From: Ectothiorhodospiraceae bacterium BW-2
GTDB lineage: Bacteria; Pseudomonadota; Gammaproteobacteria; Thiohalomonadales; Thiohalomonadaceae
Length of the DNA stretch: 64,000 bases
Direction of reading: 5' to 3'
Assembly: GCA_008375315.1 (NCBI GenBank)
Contig: CP032507.1
Span: 3,000,071-3,064,070 of the forward strand
The notes below the pieces were generated by a model, which was not told the DNA's origin, searched no databases, and was given only the letters and a program-made list of their open reading frames with translations. This document shows positions 15,969 to 27,771 of the stretch, piece by piece (position 1 is the first letter of the stretch; each line of letters opens with the position of its first letter). A program made the translations under genes and the position numbers.

Positions 15969-18233
15969 ATGGATGAACTGATTACCTTGACCGAAGATGG
16001 CCGAGAGCAGATGCCGCTCTCGGCCTATACCGAACACGCCTATCTCGACTACTCCATGTATGTGATTATGGATCGGGCGCTCCCTTTTATCGGCGATGGT
16101 TTAAAACCGGTACAGCGGCGTATCGTCTATGCGATGTCGGAGTTAGGGCTAAAGGCGAGTAGTAAATATAAAAAATCGGCCCGTACCGTCGGTGATGTAC
16201 TAGGTAAGTACCATCCACACGGTGACTCAGCCTGCTATGAGGCGATGGTGTTGATGGCGCAGCCGTTTAGCTATCGCTATCCGCTCATTGATGGTCAAGG
16301 GAACTGGGGTGCCCCAGATGATCCTAAATCGTTTGCGGCGATGCGCTATACCGAGTCGAAGCTGACCCGATTGAGCGAGATTCTGCTCAGTGAGCTCGGT
16401 CAAGGGACGGTGGAGTGGGGTGATAACTTTGACGGTAGCCTTAAAGAGCCGCTCTTTCTGCCGGCAAGAGCCCCCCACCTGCTACTCAATGGCGCAGCGG
16501 GTATTGCAGTGGGGATGGCGACCGATATCCCGCCCCATAACCTAGTTGAGGTAGTGCGAGCGACTATCCACCTACTACTACATCCTGAGGCGACCTTAAA
16601 TGACCTAATGGCCCACCTCCCCGGGCCAGACTATCCGACCGAAGCGGAGATTATCTCGCCTCCCGATGAGTTAGAGAAGATCTATCGCAGCGGGGGGGGC
16701 TCGGTCAGAATGCGAGCGCGGTGGCAGCAGGAGAAGGGGGGCGATATTGTGATTGATGCCCTGCCGCACCAAGTCTCCGGGGCACGCATTATGGAGCAGA
16801 TTGCCCAACAGATGCGGGCTAAAAAGTTACCGATGGTCGATGATCTGCGTGATGAGTCGGATCACGAACACCCGACCCGCCTAGTCGTTGTGCTGCGCTC
16901 GAATCGCATTGATGCCGAACAGGTGATGAACCACCTATTCGCCACCACGGATCTAGAACGCAGCTATCGGGTCAACATGAATATGATTGGACTCGACCGC
17001 CGACCGCAGGTGAAAAATCTACCGCAGATATTGAACGAGTGGCTCACCTTTCGGGTACAGACAGTGCGCCGCCGCCTAGAGCATCGGCTAGAGAAGATTA
17101 ATCAGCGCCTCCACCTACTAGAGGGGCTGCTCATCGCCTATCTTAATATTGATGAGGTGATTGCGATTATTCGCAGTAGCGATGAGCCGAAAGCAGCGCT
17201 CATCGCCCACTTTAAGCTGACCGAGGCGCAGGCGAACTTTATTTTAGAGACGAAACTGCGCCAATTAGCCCGTATTGAGGAGATGGAGCTACGAGGCGAG
17301 CAGCAGGCGCTAGAGTCGGAGCGAGCTCAAATCGAGCAGATTCTTGGTTCCAAACAGCGAATGCAGACCCTGATACGCAAAGAGCTAGAGGCAGTTATCG
17401 ACGAGTATGGCGATGAGCGCCGCTCCCCGATCGTCTCGCGTCAGGCGGCTAAAGCGATGGATGAGAGCGATAGGGTGCCTAGCGAAGCGGTGACAGTCGT
17501 CCTATCGGCCAAAGGGTGGGTAAGAGCCGCGAAAGGGCACGATACCGACCCGACGCAGCTCAGTTATAAAGCGGGTGATCACTACCGCAGCCATGCGCTA
17601 GGCAAGAGTCATCAGCAGGCCATCTTCTTCGACTCCTCCGGCCGTAGCTACACCCTAATGGCGCATACGCTCCCCTCTGCAAGGGGTCAAGGAGAGCCGC
17701 TGAGTGGTCGAATTAACCCCCCCTCCGGCGTCACCTTTGAGGCGGTGATTATGGACGGCGATGAGGGGGAGTGGCTACTGTTGAGCGATAGCGGTTACGG
17801 CTTTATTACCCCCTTTAGTGAGCTGCTCAGTCGCAACAAGAGCGGTAAGAGCGTGATCAATCTAGGCGGACAGGGGCGGCTGCTGTCGCCGCTGCGGCTA
17901 GAGAGCGCCACGACCCATCTAGCGCTGCTCAGTAGTGAGGGTAGGCTACTTATCCTCCCTGTAGAGGAGGTGCCGCGTCTTAACCGAGGGAAGGGGAATA
18001 GACTGCTCGCGATTCCTACCATGGCCCATGCAAGTGGCGAAGAGCGCCTACTCGCCGCACAGCTCATCTCCTTACCGCAACAAGGGGTCGTGGTGGGTGC
18101 GGGTAAACGGCGCTTAACGCTAAAGGGGGAGGAGCTGCACCACTACCTAGGTGAGAGAGGACGGCGGGGTACCAAACTGCCGCGTGGCTTTCAGCGGGTA
18201 GAGAGTATGGAGCCATTAACAGTTCTAGGATAA
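15969..18233 (+). CDS. parC: DNA topoisomerase IV subunit A
   Basis: Breakage-reunion subunit that decatenates daughter chromosomes with ParE. The 754 aa are within two residues of E. coli ParC. The N-terminal winged-helix region carries [12 protein letters not shown] (82-93), where Ser87 and Glu91 match the quinolone-determining positions. The catalytic tyrosine is Tyr127 in AAMRYTES. The C-terminal beta-pinwheel (about 500-754) is of ParC type, shorter than in GyrA. ParE is not in the window. ATG 15969 is supported by GGAGAG upstream. Quinolone-sensitive residues are present, as in wild-type enzymes. Confidence 0.97.
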   Translation: MDELITLTEDGREQMPLSAYTEHAYLDYSMYVIMDRALPFIGDGLKPVQRRIVYAMSELGLKASSKYKKSARTVGDVLGKYHPHGDSACYEAMVLMAQPFSYRYPLIDGQGNWGAPDDPKSFAAMRYTESKLTRLSEILLSELGQGTVEWGDNFDGSLKEPLFLPARAPHLLLNGAAGIAVGMATDIPPHNLVEVVRATIHLLLHPEATLNDLMAHLPGPDYPTEAEIISPPDELEKIYRSGGGSVRMRARWQQEKGGDIVIDALPHQVSGARIMEQIAQQMRAKKLPMVDDLRDESDHEHPTRLVVVLRSNRIDAEQVMNHLFATTDLERSYRVNMNMIGLDRRPQVKNLPQILNEWLTFRVQTVRRRLEHRLEKINQRLHLLEGLLIAYLNIDEVIAIIRSSDEPKAALIAHFKLTEAQANFILETKLRQLARIEEMELRGEQQALESERAQIEQILGSKQRMQTLIRKELEAVIDEYGDERRSPIVSRQAAKAMDESDRVPSEAVTVVLSAKGWVRAAKGHDTDPTQLSYKAGDHYRSHALGKSHQQAIFFDSSGRSYTLMAHTLPSARGQGEPLSGRINPPSGVTFEAVIMDGDEGEWLLLSDSGYGFITPFSELLSRNKSGKSVINLGGQGRLLSPLRLESATTHLALLSSEGRLLILPVEEVPRLNRGKGNRLLAIPTMAHASGEERLLAAQLISLPQQGVVVGAGKRRLTLKGEELHHYLGERGRRGTKLPRGFQRVESMEPLTVLG

Positions 18234-18298
18234 ACAGCACTGGCCCCTGATGAGATAGTGCTTGCCTGATTAAAGCTGCGGCAACGGCGGCGATTCTC

Positions 18299-18307
18299 TG
18301 CTATGCT
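18299..18307 (+). promoter_or_regulatory. Possible extended -10 element for leuS
   Basis: TGCTATGCT fits the extended -10 pattern TGnTATnnT, 41 bases before the leuS ATG and after the parC stop. No recognisable -35. The placement fits a start for leuS-lepA-lepB transcription. Confidence 0.35.
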
Positions 18308-18348
18308 ACGCCCCTTTGAGCCAACCCTAACCCTATCCGAAGAGACTT

Positions 18349-20799
18349 ATGGCACTGGACGACACTTATCAACCGCAACAGCTTGAGCGGGCAGCCCAAG
18401 ATTATTGGCAACAAAATCAATCTTTTATTGCAGAAGATAACCCCGAACGGGAGAAATATTACTGCCTATCGATGTTTCCCTACCCCTCGGGAAAGCTGCA
18501 TATAGGCCATGTCCGCAACTACACCATTGGCGATGTCGTGAGCCGTTACCAGCGGATGCTGGGCAAAAATGTGCTACAGCCGATGGGGTGGGATGCCTTT
18601 GGCCTGCCGGCGGAGAATGCGGCGATTCAGAACCAAGTTCCCCCAGCGCAGTGGACCTATGCCAATATCGACTACATGAAGCAGCAGCTTAAGCGGCTAG
18701 GTTTTGGCTATGATTGGAGCCGCGAGCTAGCCACCTGCCACCCCGACTACTATCAATGGGAGCAGTGGCTCTTTACCCGACTGTTTAAAAAGGGGTTAGT
18801 GGTTAAAAAAACGGCGCCGGTCAACTGGTGCCCCCACGATGTCACCGTACTGGCTAACGAGCAGGTGATCGATGGCCGCTGCTGGCGCTGCGATACGGTG
18901 GTGGAGCGGCGCGAAATTCCGCAATACTTCATGCGCATTACCGCCTATGCCGAGGAGCTACTGGCCGATCTACAGCAGCTAGAACAGTGGCCAGAGCAGG
19001 TACGCACCATGCAGCAGAACTGGATTGGCCGTTCGGAGGGGGTTGAGTTAAGCTTTTTGGTCAATGGCGAGCCGCTAAAGGTCTTTACCACCCGTCCCGA
19101 TACCCTCATGGGGGTCACCTATGTCGCCGTAGCCCCCGAACACCCGTTAGCCGAACAGGTGGCCCGAGACGATCCCGCTCTGGCCGAGTTTATTCACTCA
19201 TGTCAGCAGATGGAGACATCAGAGGCGGCGCTGGAGACGATGGAGAAGCGTGGCTACCCGACCGGACTCCAAGCCGACCACCCTTTAACTGGCGAGAGTG
19301 TGCCTGTCTATGCGGCTAATTTTGTCCTGATGGGCTATGGTGAAGGGGCGGTGATGGCGGTACCGGGCCACGACCAGCGCGACTGGGAGTTTGCTCAGAA
19401 GTATGGCCTTGAGATTAAACAGGTGATTGAACCGCTCGATGGTAGTGAGATCGATCTGAACCGTGTTGCCTATACGGATAAGGGGCGTCTGATCAACTCG
19501 GGTGAGTTTAGCGGCCTAACCTTTCAGCCAGCGTTAGAGGCGATAGCCGCTAAACTGGAGGCGATGGGGCGAGGGCGAAAGAGTGTTAACTACCGTCTGC
19601 GTGACTGGGGCGTGTCGCGACAGCGCTACTGGGGCTGCCCGATCCCGATTATTAACTGCCCTAAGTGTGGCGCAGTGCCGGTGCCCGATGAGCAGCTACC
19701 GGTGGTGCTGCCGGAGGAGATTGAGTTTAGCGGCGTCGGTTCGCCGCTTAAACAGATGCCGCAGTTTTACCAAACTAGCTGCCCTCAGTGTGGTGGGGCG
19801 GCGGAGCGTGAGAGCGACACCTTTGATACCTTTATGGAGTCATCGTGGTACTACGCCCGCTACACCTGTCGCGACCAGAGGGGGGCGATGCTCGATGAGC
19901 GGGCTAACTACTGGCTGCCGGTTGATCAATATATTGGCGGCATTGAACATGCGATCCTCCACCTGCTCTACGCCCGCTTCTACCATAAACTGCTACGAGA
20001 TGAGGGGATGGTGAGCTGTGATGAGCCCTTTAGCGCCCTGTTGACACAGGGGATGGTGTTAAAGGATGGCTCTAAAATGTCTAAATCGAAGGGCAATACC
20101 GTCGATCCACAAGAGCTCATTGATCGCTACGGTGCCGATACGGTAAGGCTATTTACGATGTTTGCCGCCCCACCGGAGCAGTCGCTAGAGTGGAAGGAGT
20201 CTGGGGTTGAGGGGGCGCACCGCTTTTTGCGCCGCGTGTGGCAGTTTGCCGCTGACCATGAGCCGGCATTGCAATCGTCAGCTCCGCTGCTAGAGCCACT
20301 TCCGGAGCCGTTGCAGCGCATTCGGCGCGAGGTGCATGAGGTGCTGCAGACGGCGCTGCGCGACTTCGATAAGTATCAGTTTAATACTGTGGTCGCCGGC
20401 TGTATGAAGATCCTTAATAGTCTCGGTCAGTGCCAAGGGGAGGGAGAGGCAGCCGCTGCGGTGCGGCAGGAGGGGTTTGCTATCTTGCTACGCCTGCTCT
20501 CGCCGATAGCCCCCCACCTCTGCCATACGCTGTGGCGTGAGTTGGGGTATGGTGAGGATATTTTACAAGCGGCGTGGCCAAAGGTTGATGAAAAAGCGCT
20601 AGTTAGGAGTCATATGATGTTGGTTGTTCAGGTCAACGGTAAGGTGCGAGATCAAATTGAGATCTCTGCCGATGCGACAAAAGAGACGATTGAGGCGCAA
20701 GCGTTAGCCTCTGCTAACATTAGTAAATTTATTGAGGGAAAGAGTGTGCGTAAAGTGATTGTGGTACCAAATAAACTGGTTAATGTGGTCGCGAATTGA
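18349..20799 (+). CDS. leuS: Leucyl-tRNA synthetase
   Basis: Charges tRNA-Leu. Class I synthetase with KLHIGHVRN near 49-57 (HIGH motif), the editing domain in the middle ([12 protein letters not shown] near 246), two CxxC pairs of the zinc insert (CPKCG and CPQCGG), and GSKMSKSKG near 574-582. At 816 aa it is somewhat shorter than the 860 of E. coli, but all main blocks are present. The C-terminal domain ends in [17 protein letters not shown], as expected. It is followed after one base by lepA, so the two may be co-transcribed. Confidence 0.97.
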   Translation: MALDDTYQPQQLERAAQDYWQQNQSFIAEDNPEREKYYCLSMFPYPSGKLHIGHVRNYTIGDVVSRYQRMLGKNVLQPMGWDAFGLPAENAAIQNQVPPAQWTYANIDYMKQQLKRLGFGYDWSRELATCHPDYYQWEQWLFTRLFKKGLVVKKTAPVNWCPHDVTVLANEQVIDGRCWRCDTVVERREIPQYFMRITAYAEELLADLQQLEQWPEQVRTMQQNWIGRSEGVELSFLVNGEPLKVFTTRPDTLMGVTYVAVAPEHPLAEQVARDDPALAEFIHSCQQMETSEAALETMEKRGYPTGLQADHPLTGESVPVYAANFVLMGYGEGAVMAVPGHDQRDWEFAQKYGLEIKQVIEPLDGSEIDLNRVAYTDKGRLINSGEFSGLTFQPALEAIAAKLEAMGRGRKSVNYRLRDWGVSRQRYWGCPIPIINCPKCGAVPVPDEQLPVVLPEEIEFSGVGSPLKQMPQFYQTSCPQCGGAAERESDTFDTFMESSWYYARYTCRDQRGAMLDERANYWLPVDQYIGGIEHAILHLLYARFYHKLLRDEGMVSCDEPFSALLTQGMVLKDGSKMSKSKGNTVDPQELIDRYGADTVRLFTMFAAPPEQSLEWKESGVEGAHRFLRRVWQFAADHEPALQSSAPLLEPLPEPLQRIRREVHEVLQTALRDFDKYQFNTVVAGCMKILNSLGQCQGEGEAAAAVRQEGFAILLRLLSPIAPHLCHTLWRELGYGEDILQAAWPKVDEKALVRSHMMLVVQVNGKVRDQIEISADATKETIEAQALASANISKFIEGKSVRKVIVVPNKLVNVVAN

Positions 20800-20800
20800 G

Positions 20801-22609
20801 ATGCCCGAACTGAGTCATATTCGTAACTTTTCGATTATCGCCCACATAGATCACGGTAAATCGACCCTCTCTGATCGCTTTATTCAGATCTGTGGCGGCT
20901 TGAGTGCGCGGGAGATGGCCGAACAGGTGCTCGATTCGATGGATCTGGAGCGGGAACGGGGGATCACTATTAAAGCTCAGAGTGTCTCGCTCGACTATCC
21001 GGCCAAAGATGGCCAGATCTACCGGCTCAATTTTATTGATACCCCCGGCCATGTTGACTTCTCTTATGAGGTCTCTCGCTCACTCGCCGCCTGTGAGGGG
21101 GCGCTATTGGTCGTTGATGCCTCACAGGGGGTCGAAGCGCAGACGGTAGCTAACTGCTATACCGCGCTTGAGCAGGGGCTAGAGGTAGTCCCGGTATTGA
21201 ATAAGATCGACCTACCGGCAGCCGATGCCGATCGAGTGATCGGTGAGATTGAGGATATTGTCGGTATTGAGGCGAGCGATGCGGTACGAGTTAGCGCTAA
21301 ATCGGGGATTGGGGTCGATGAGCTGCTCGAAGAGTTGGTGAAAAAGATCCCCTCCCCTGAAGGGGATCGTGATGCGCCACTTAAGGCGCTCATTATCGAC
21401 TCTTGGTTCGATAACTATCTTGGCGTGGTATCGTTAGTGCGGGTGGTGCAGGGGAGGCTAAAAAAACGGGGTAAAATTCAGGTGATGTCAACTGGCCGTA
21501 ACTGGCAGGCCGATAGAGTGGGCATCTTTACCCCTAAGATGAGCGACCGAGATCAGCTCGAAGCGGGCGATGTCGGTTTTATTGTCGCCGGGATTAAGGA
21601 GATTGACGGGGCACCGGTTGGAGATACCATCACCAGCACAGAGACTCCGGCAGATAGGGCGTTGCCGGGTTTTAAACCGGCGCAGCCGCGGGTCTTTGCC
21701 GGCCTCTTTCCTATTAGTAGCGATCAGTACGAAGATCTGCGCGAGGCGCTAGCGAAACTGCGGTTAAATGACGCCTCACTCTTCTATGAACCGGAGACAT
21801 CAAAGGCACTCGGGTTTGGCTTTCGTTGCGGCTTTCTCGGTATGCTGCACATGGAGATTGTGCAGGAGCGGTTAGAGCGAGAGTATGAGCTGAATCTGAT
21901 CACGACCGCTCCGACCGTTATCTATGAGGTCGAGACCACTAAAGGCGAAGTGCTTAATATCGATAACCCCGCCTCGCTGCCGGCGATTAATACCATTAGT
22001 GAGATTCGCGAACCGATTATTGAGGCTAACATTCTGCTGCCACAGAGCTACCTAGGCAATGTGATCACGCTTTGTGAGGAGAAGCGCGGTGTGCAGCAGA
22101 ATTTGCAATACATGGGTTCACAGGTTTCGCTGACCTATGAGCTGCCTCTGAGTGAGGTGGTGCTCGACTTTTTTGACCGCTTAAAGTCGTGCAGTCGCGG
22201 CTTCGCCTCGCTCGACTACCACTTTCGCCGCTTTCAAGCGGCTAATCTGGTTAAGCTTGATGTCTTAATTAACGGCGAAGTGGTCGATGCCCTAGCGCTC
22301 ATTGTCCATAAAGAGATGGCACAAGTTCGTGGGCGCGAGCTAGCAGAGAAGATGCGGGAACTGATCCCCCGACAGATGTTTGATGTCGCGATTCAGGCGG
22401 CTATTGGCAGCCACATTATCGCCCGCACTAATGTGAAGGCGCTGCGCAAAAATGTCACCGCTAAGTGTTATGGCGGCGATGTGACCCGAAAGCGCAAGCT
22501 GCTAGAGAAGCAGAAAGCGGGCAAAAAGCGGATGAAGCAGCTCGGCTCGGTCGAGATTCCACAAGAGGCCTTCTTTGCCGTGCTACATGTTGGCAAGAGC
22601 GACAGTTGA
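20801..22609 (+). CDS. lepA: Elongation factor 4 (back-translocating GTPase)
   Basis: Ribosome-binding GTPase. I start it at ATG 20801, one base after the leuS stop, which gives [20 protein letters not shown] and 602 aa (599 in E. coli). G1 is [10 protein letters not shown]3 DTPGHVDF, and G4 NKIDLPAAD. The C-terminal domain with [20 protein letters not shown] is diagnostic of LepA. An in-frame GTG at 20759 inside leuS would add 14 unlikely residues. LepA-lepB-rnc-era is a conserved gammaproteobacterial order. Confidence 0.97.
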   Translation: MPELSHIRNFSIIAHIDHGKSTLSDRFIQICGGLSAREMAEQVLDSMDLERERGITIKAQSVSLDYPAKDGQIYRLNFIDTPGHVDFSYEVSRSLAACEGALLVVDASQGVEAQTVANCYTALEQGLEVVPVLNKIDLPAADADRVIGEIEDIVGIEASDAVRVSAKSGIGVDELLEELVKKIPSPEGDRDAPLKALIIDSWFDNYLGVVSLVRVVQGRLKKRGKIQVMSTGRNWQADRVGIFTPKMSDRDQLEAGDVGFIVAGIKEIDGAPVGDTITSTETPADRALPGFKPAQPRVFAGLFPISSDQYEDLREALAKLRLNDASLFYEPETSKALGFGFRCGFLGMLHMEIVQERLEREYELNLITTAPTVIYEVETTKGEVLNIDNPASLPAINTISEIREPIIEANILLPQSYLGNVITLCEEKRGVQQNLQYMGSQVSLTYELPLSEVVLDFFDRLKSCSRGFASLDYHFRRFQAANLVKLDVLINGEVVDALALIVHKEMAQVRGRELAEKMRELIPRQMFDVAIQAAIGSHIIARTNVKALRKNVTAKCYGGDVTRKRKLLEKQKAGKKRMKQLGSVEIPQEAFFAVLHVGKSDS

Positions 22610-22639
22610 TAGCGATTGATACCAAGGATAGTAGTAGTG

Positions 22640-23434
22640 ATGAACTTCGATTTTCCCGCCTTTTTAGTCCTATTTACCGCCATGACGGGGCTAATCTGGC
22701 TATTAGATGTCAAGGTATGGGCACCGAAACGGCGTCAGCGCAGTAGCGCGACGGGACAGCCGCTGAAGGAGCCGGCGCTAGTTGAGATGTCGCGCTCCTT
22801 TTTTCCGGTGATACTGATTGTATTACTCATTCGCTCCTTTGTTGCCGAGCCGTTTCGCATCCCCTCCGGCTCGATGATGCCGACTCTGCTAGTGGGTGAC
22901 TTTATCTTAGTTAATAAATTTGCCTATGGTATAAGATTACCAGTTTTAAATCAGAAAATTATCGATATAGGTGACCCAAAAGTGGGCGATATTATTGTGT
23001 TTCGCTATCCCGAAGATCCCACGATTGACTATATTAAACGGGTGGTCGGGGTGGCGGGGGATAGGGTCGCCTACCGCAATAAACAGCTCTATGTTAACGG
23101 TGAACTTTTGCCACAGGAGAGCCTCGGGCGCTATATCGGCAGAGGGGGCGGGGCGATGATGACAGGCGCCTGGCACCAGCGGGAGATGATTAACGGGAAG
23201 GAGCACGATATTTTAGTGATGCCCTCACCGCCGATCTTTAACTTTGAGACTGTCGTGCCGGCCGATAGCTACTTTGTGATGGGCGATAATCGCGATAACA
23301 GCCGCGATAGCCGTTTTTGGGGGGTTGTTCCGGATGAGAACCTAATTGGTAAGGCGTTTATGATCTGGATGAACTGGGATAGCGCTAGCGATGATATTAT
23401 TAACATAAAACGGATAGGAAAATGGGTCGATTAG
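22640..23434 (+). CDS. lepB: Signal peptidase I
   Basis: Inner-membrane protease that removes signal peptides of secreted proteins. From ATG 22640 the protein has 264 aa; the catalytic Ser78 lies in IPSGSMMPTLLVGD and the general-base Lys133 in DYIKRVVGVAGD. GDNRDNSRDSRFWG is the third conserved box. Two hydrophobic segments at about 5-23 and 53-68 fit the usual two-helix anchor. AAGGA at about 22624 lies upstream. An in-frame TTG at 22616 is less likely. Shorter than E. coli LepB (324 aa) but typical of many species. Confidence 0.96.
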   Translation: MNFDFPAFLVLFTAMTGLIWLLDVKVWAPKRRQRSSATGQPLKEPALVEMSRSFFPVILIVLLIRSFVAEPFRIPSGSMMPTLLVGDFILVNKFAYGIRLPVLNQKIIDIGDPKVGDIIVFRYPEDPTIDYIKRVVGVAGDRVAYRNKQLYVNGELLPQESLGRYIGRGGGAMMTGAWHQREMINGKEHDILVMPSPPIFNFETVVPADSYFVMGDNRDNSRDSRFWGVVPDENLIGKAFMIWMNWDSASDDIINIKRIGKWVD

Positions 23435-23436
23435 CC

Positions 23437-23823
23437 ATGTTAGAGAGAAGATCGTTGCCCGCCTCAAATCGGGGCGGAAGTCTTATTGGAATAGTGTTTA
23501 TTCTGTTTGGCATTTGGGTCATGCTTACCTTCGGCTTTAAGCTCGGGCCGGCCTATATCGGCAATATGGAGGTTAAATCGGTACTACAGCAGCTAGAGGA
23601 TGATCTGCGCTGGCAGACCCAACACTCACTTAGGGGCCGTTTTCTCCATCTAGTCAAAGACTCTAGTGTCTATACTAACGAGCTTAAAGCAGACAATGTC
23701 GAGGTTGAGCGGGTGGCTGACAAGTTTCGTATTAGCGTCAGTTACGATGCTGTGATCCCGATTATGGGTAACCTCTCTTTTCTGATTCAGTTTCGGGAGC
23801 AGGGTGAGGTGACCCGGCGTTAA
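23437..23823 (+). CDS. DUF4845 membrane protein
   Basis: A small protein of 128 aa from ATG 23437 (or 133 aa from ATG 23422, which would overlap lepB). One hydrophobic helix (SLIGIVFILFGIWVMLTFGF, residues about 15-34) is followed by a soluble domain with GPAYIGNMEVKSVLQQLEDD. Genes of this family sit between lepB and rnc in many gammaproteobacteria, as here. No biochemical role is established. The stop overlaps the rnc start by one base, implying translational coupling. Confidence 0.85.
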   Translation: MLERRSLPASNRGGSLIGIVFILFGIWVMLTFGFKLGPAYIGNMEVKSVLQQLEDDLRWQTQHSLRGRFLHLVKDSSVYTNELKADNVEVERVADKFRISVSYDAVIPIMGNLSFLIQFREQGEVTRR

Positions 23824-24512
23824 TGGTGGCCGAGACTGCCCGCCTTGAGGCGGCTCTAGGGTATCGGTTTCAGCAGCCAGAGCGGTTAATCGAGGCGCTG
23901 ACCCACCGTAGCGCCGGTCGTCACCATAATGAGCGGCTGGAGTTTTTAGGCGACTCTATCCTCAGCTTTGTGATAGCCGATATGCTCTACCACCGTTTTC
24001 AGACTGTCGATGAGGGGCAGCTAAGCCGTCTGCGCTCCACCCTAGTTAAGGGGGAGACTCTGGCCACGCTAGCGCAACAGATCGAGCTAGGCGACTATAT
24101 CTACCTCGGCAGTGGGGAGCTAAAGAGTGGCGGTAAGCGGCGCAAATCGATTCTGGCCGATAGTTTTGAAGCGCTGTTAGGGGCGATCTACCTCGACTCT
24201 AATGAGGCGACGGTGCGGCAGGTGATAGCTCGGCTGATGGCTAGGCAGTTAGAGCAACTTAGCCCCAATATGGCCCTCAAGGATAGCAAGACCCGTCTGC
24301 AAGAGTTTCTGCAAGGGCGGGGATTAGGGCTGCCCGACTATCAGGTGGCCAACATTAGCGGCAAGGCGCACTGCCAGCAGTTTACCGTCAGTTGCCATAT
24401 TGAGAACTTTGACCGTACCGAAACGGCTGTCGCAAGCAGCCGTCGTAAAGCGGAACAGCAGGCGGCAACCCAATGGATTGAGTGGTTAACAACCGCAGGA
24501 GAGAGCTTGTGA
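23823..24512 (+). CDS. rnc: Ribonuclease III
   Basis: Cleaves double-stranded RNA in rRNA processing and mRNA turnover. The signature HNERLEFLGDSIL (35-47) contains the metal-binding Glu and Asp; a second acidic pair lies in ADSFEALLGAIYLD near 116-129. The C-terminal part from about 155 is the double-stranded RNA-binding domain (KTRLQEFLQGRG; RKAEQQAATQWIEWL). 229 aa, near the 226 of E. coli. Start ATG shares its A with the preceding TAA; the stop overlaps the era GTG. Confidence 0.97.
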   Translation: MVAETARLEAALGYRFQQPERLIEALTHRSAGRHHNERLEFLGDSILSFVIADMLYHRFQTVDEGQLSRLRSTLVKGETLATLAQQIELGDYIYLGSGELKSGGKRRKSILADSFEALLGAIYLDSNEATVRQVIARLMARQLEQLSPNMALKDSKTRLQEFLQGRGLGLPDYQVANISGKAHCQQFTVSCHIENFDRTETAVASSRRKAEQQAATQWIEWLTTAGESL

Positions 24513-25405
24513 ACGAACCGTTTAGAGCCGGCTATGTCGCGATTGTCGGACGCCCTAATGTGGGTAAATCGACGCTAATGAACCACCTAATCGGGCAAAA
24601 ACTGAGCATTACCTCCCGTAAACCGCAGACCACCCGCCACCGTATTATCGGCATTCAGACCCTCGCGGCGGGGCAGCTAATCTATGTCGATACCCCCGGA
24701 ATCCACCGTCAGGGGAGAAAGGCGATGAATCGCTATCTGAACCGAACCGCTGCCCTCTCACTCGATGGGGTCGATCTCATTCTATTTGTCGTCGAGGCGG
24801 GGCAGTGGCAGGAGGATGATCAGCAGGTGTTAGGCTATCTGCAACAGCAGTCGCAGCCAGTCATTGCCGTAGTGAACAAAATTGACCAGCTACCTCGGCG
24901 CGAGGCGCTGCTACCGCTGCTTGAGCAGCTAACACAGCGGGGGGAGTTTATCGAAGTGGTACCGGTGGCGGCGCTGAAACAGACCAATTTAGAGCGGCTA
25001 CAGCAGCGGGTGCTCTCCTATCTGCCCCTTAGCGAGCCTATCTATCCCGACGATCAGCTCACCGATCGTAGTGAACGCTTTTTGGCCGCCGAGATTGTGC
25101 GGGAGAAGCTGACCCGACAGCTAGGCAATGAGCTCCCCTACGCGCTGACGGTTGAAATTGAACAATTTACTATCGATAAGGGGCTGCTACGCATCGCCGC
25201 CCTCATCTGGGTGGAGCGAGAGGGGCAGAAGCGGATTATTATTGGCAAGGGGGGAGAGCGGCTGAAGCTCGTTGGCGCTCAGGCGCGAGCCGATATGGAG
25301 CAGCTATTTGGCCATAAAATCTATCTACAACTATGGGTTAAAATTAAACAGGGGTGGTCTGATAGTGAACGGTTACTCGGACAGCTCGGTTATGGAGAGC
25401 CGTAG
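24509..25405 (+). CDS. era: GTPase Era
   Basis: Essential GTPase that helps mature 16S rRNA and the small ribosomal subunit. I take GTG 24509 as start (four bases overlapping the rnc stop), giving VNEPFRAGYVAIVGRPNVGK. G1 is GRPNVGKST (14-22), G3 DTPGIHRQG, G4 NKIDQLPR. The C-terminal KH domain contains GKGGERLKLVGAQARADME. Length 298 aa (301 in E. coli). The stop overlaps the recO start. Confidence 0.97.
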   Translation: MNEPFRAGYVAIVGRPNVGKSTLMNHLIGQKLSITSRKPQTTRHRIIGIQTLAAGQLIYVDTPGIHRQGRKAMNRYLNRTAALSLDGVDLILFVVEAGQWQEDDQQVLGYLQQQSQPVIAVVNKIDQLPRREALLPLLEQLTQRGEFIEVVPVAALKQTNLERLQQRVLSYLPLSEPIYPDDQLTDRSERFLAAEIVREKLTRQLGNELPYALTVEIEQFTIDKGLLRIAALIWVEREGQKRIIIGKGGERLKLVGAQARADMEQLFGHKIYLQLWVKIKQGWSDSERLLGQLGYGEP

Positions 25406-26139
25406 TGGCGGTGGAGGGGAGCGCCTCTGCCGCCGTGGTGCTCCACCGTCGCCCGTGGCGAGAGCGGGATCTGCTGCTCGACTGCTTTAGCGCCGATGCC
25501 GGACGACTGCGGCTACTTGCCCGTGGGGCAGCGACGGGGGAGCGCTCGGCACTATTACAGCCGGCGATACCGCTACTGCTCTCCTGGCGCGGGCAGCGGG
25601 AGTTAAAAACATTAACCGCCGTGGAGGCGGGAGAGGGGCGAGCGCTAGCGCTCTCGGCAGAGCAGCTCTGGCTCACCTACTATCTGCATGAGCTGCTACT
25701 GCGACTGCTGCCGCTGGAGGTGCCGCTGCCGTTACTGTTTCACCACTACTGGCAGACGCTACAGCGCCTCAGTGGGGGGGAGGCAGTGGAGTGGCCGCTA
25801 CGGCAGTTTGAGGCCGCGCTGTTAGCTGAGCTGGGGGTCGAGTGGCTGTTCGATGGGGAGGGGCATAGGGTTGAGGCGCAGCGCTATTACCGTTACGATG
25901 GTGTCGCCTTATGGCCGGTGGCGGGTGCGAGAGCTAGGGGAGGCGTTACGGTAGAGGGGCGCTGGATAGCGGCATTGGCGCAGTCGCAGCGGCCACCCGC
26001 CTCGGGACTTGCCGAGCTAAAACGCTTTATGCGACAGGTCATTGACCACTGGTTGGATGGACGGCCACTGCGTAGCCGGTTACTCTATCGGCAGATGGTA
26101 GTGAGACAGGGGATTAGAGATAGGGCAACAGAGTGTTAA
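25405..26139 (+). CDS. recO: DNA repair protein RecO
   Basis: Loads RecA at gaps with RecF and RecR and anneals single strands. The N-terminal OB fold reads [20 protein letters not shown] (10-29) with [10 protein letters not shown], followed by an alpha-helical domain with [19 protein letters not shown]. 244 aa, normal. The start GTG at 25405 overlaps the era stop by one base. Position era-recO-pdxJ is the standard gammaproteobacterial order. The sequence is very GC-rich and leucine-rich compared with its neighbours. Confidence 0.92.
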   Translation: MAVEGSASAAVVLHRRPWRERDLLLDCFSADAGRLRLLARGAATGERSALLQPAIPLLLSWRGQRELKTLTAVEAGEGRALALSAEQLWLTYYLHELLLRLLPLEVPLPLLFHHYWQTLQRLSGGEAVEWPLRQFEAALLAELGVEWLFDGEGHRVEAQRYYRYDGVALWPVAGARARGGVTVEGRWIAALAQSQRPPASGLAELKRFMRQVIDHWLDGRPLRSRLLYRQMVVRQGIRDRATEC

Positions 26140-26888
26140 CAGAGAGAGCAACGATTTTATTAGGGGTCAATATCGACCATATCGCCACGCTGCGGCAGGC
26201 GCGGGGTACCCGCTATCCCGATCCGGTTGAGGCAGCGCTGGATGCCCAACGCGCCGGTGCCGATGCGATTACGCTCCATCTACGAGAAGATAGGCGTCAT
26301 ATTCAGGTGCGCGATGTGGAGCTCATTCAGCAGCTCATAGCGGTGCGTATGAATTTGGAGATGGCGATTACCGAGGAGATGGTCAGTTTTGCCGAGCAGC
26401 ATCGACCCAACGACTGCTGCCTAGTACCGGAGAAGCGGCAGGAGTTAACCACTGAGGGGGGGCTCGATGTGGCAGGCCAACCTGAGCGAGTTAAAGAGGC
26501 TGTCGAGCGCCTGACTGCCGCTGGGATTCGGGTATCGCTCTTTATCGATGCCGACCCGCACCAACTTGAGGCGGCAGCGGCCTGCGGTGCGCCGGTGATC
26601 GAGCTTCATACCGGCCACTATGCCGATGCAACGACACCACAGCATGAACTAGAGCGGCTCCGTTACGCCGCCTGGTTAGGGGAGGGGCTCGGGTTAACGG
26701 TCAATGCCGGGCATGGGCTGCACTACCACAATACCGCCGCGATTGCCGCAATAGCGCAAATTCGGGAGCTAAATATTGGCCACGCCATTGTGGCTAGAGC
26801 CCTCTTTTGTGGTCTGTCGCAAGCGGTGACGGAGATGAGAGAGCTCATGCAGCAGGCGCGATTCGGAGGGCGTGATGGTAGAGTTTAG
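26133..26888 (+). CDS. pdxJ: Pyridoxine 5'-phosphate synthase
   Basis: Closes the pyridine ring in vitamin B6 synthesis from aminoacetone phosphate derivative and deoxyxylulose phosphate. A TIM barrel with [20 protein letters not shown] (9-28), [24 protein letters not shown] and [11 protein letters not shown]. 251 aa, slightly longer than E. coli (243). Start GTG 26133 within the recO stop region; the end overlaps the HDOD gene by 14 bases. No pdxA in the window. Confidence 0.96.
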   Translation: MLTERATILLGVNIDHIATLRQARGTRYPDPVEAALDAQRAGADAITLHLREDRRHIQVRDVELIQQLIAVRMNLEMAITEEMVSFAEQHRPNDCCLVPEKRQELTTEGGLDVAGQPERVKEAVERLTAAGIRVSLFIDADPHQLEAAAACGAPVIELHTGHYADATTPQHELERLRYAAWLGEGLGLTVNAGHGLHYHNTAAIAAIAQIRELNIGHAIVARALFCGLSQAVTEMRELMQQARFGGRDGRV

Positions 26889-27735
26889 TGGCGATGAGGC
26901 GCAGGTTTTGGCACGAATTGTCGATACCTTGCCCGCCTTTCCGGCCAGTGTTCAGGCGATTTTGGAGCTAACGGGCGATATTAATATCGACCCGCGTAAA
27001 CTGATTGAGGTCATTGAACACGATCCGGTGTTAACCCTCAAAATATTGCGACTGGTCAACTCGGCGGCGTTCGGACTGCGCCAGCGGATGAGTAGTATTA
27101 AACAGGCCTTTGTCTATGTCGGCATTAATACGGTTAAAAACCTCGCCATTTCGGTCGCTGCTATGGGGACGATGCCGCATACCAACATGGGTAGCTGTCG
27201 TATGGAACTCTTTTTGGAGCACTGCGTGACCACCGCTGCGGTAGCACGACTCTTTGCTCGCCATCGAGGTGTGACCGAGAGTGATTTAAGCGACTACTTT
27301 GTTGCCGGTCTGCTGCACGATATCGGCATGATTATTTTGGCGCGCTGGCAGAACGATAGCTACGCGACGCTACTAGAGCAGGCGCGTAGCCAGCAGCTAC
27401 CGATAGTGCTGCTGGAGCGACAGTATTTAAAATATGATCACCCCCAAATTGCCTCCCTAGTGCTGTCGCGCTGGCAACTGCCAGAACAGATTGTGACAGC
27501 GGTCGCGACCCACCACTCACCGCTAGAGCGGCAGCTCACACAGCTCGATATGGTGCTCTTTGTAGCCAACCAGGTCAGTAAACTGCTGATGTCGGAGGCG
27601 GGCCACCCCTTCTCAAAGATCGAGGCGCTACCTGAGCCGATGCAGGCTTGGTTAGGGTGTGAGCTGTCCGAAGTTCCGGCACTGCTTGGAAAGCTGGAGG
27701 CCGAGATTGAGGTGACCCGGCAATTTTTGCAATAG
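26875..27735 (+). CDS. HDOD domain signalling protein
   Basis: A 286-aa protein with an HDOD domain, a non-catalytic relative of HD phosphohydrolases. Conserved features: [56 protein letters not shown] and [14 protein letters not shown] near 143-156. HDOD proteins commonly modulate motility, biofilm and c-di-GMP signalling, but the partner is unknown. ATG 26875 is chosen over GTG 26872 because GGAGGG at 26865-26870 is better spaced. It overlaps pdxJ, so expression is probably tied to the housekeeping run, which is odd for a regulator. Confidence 0.88.
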   Translation: MVEFSGDEAQVLARIVDTLPAFPASVQAILELTGDINIDPRKLIEVIEHDPVLTLKILRLVNSAAFGLRQRMSSIKQAFVYVGINTVKNLAISVAAMGTMPHTNMGSCRMELFLEHCVTTAAVARLFARHRGVTESDLSDYFVAGLLHDIGMIILARWQNDSYATLLEQARSQQLPIVLLERQYLKYDHPQIASLVLSRWQLPEQIVTAVATHHSPLERQLTQLDMVLFVANQVSKLLMSEAGHPFSKIEALPEPMQAWLGCELSEVPALLGKLEAEIEVTRQFLQ

Positions 27736-27771
27736 AGTGGCTTAAGCTTAAACTAGATAGATAGTCGAACG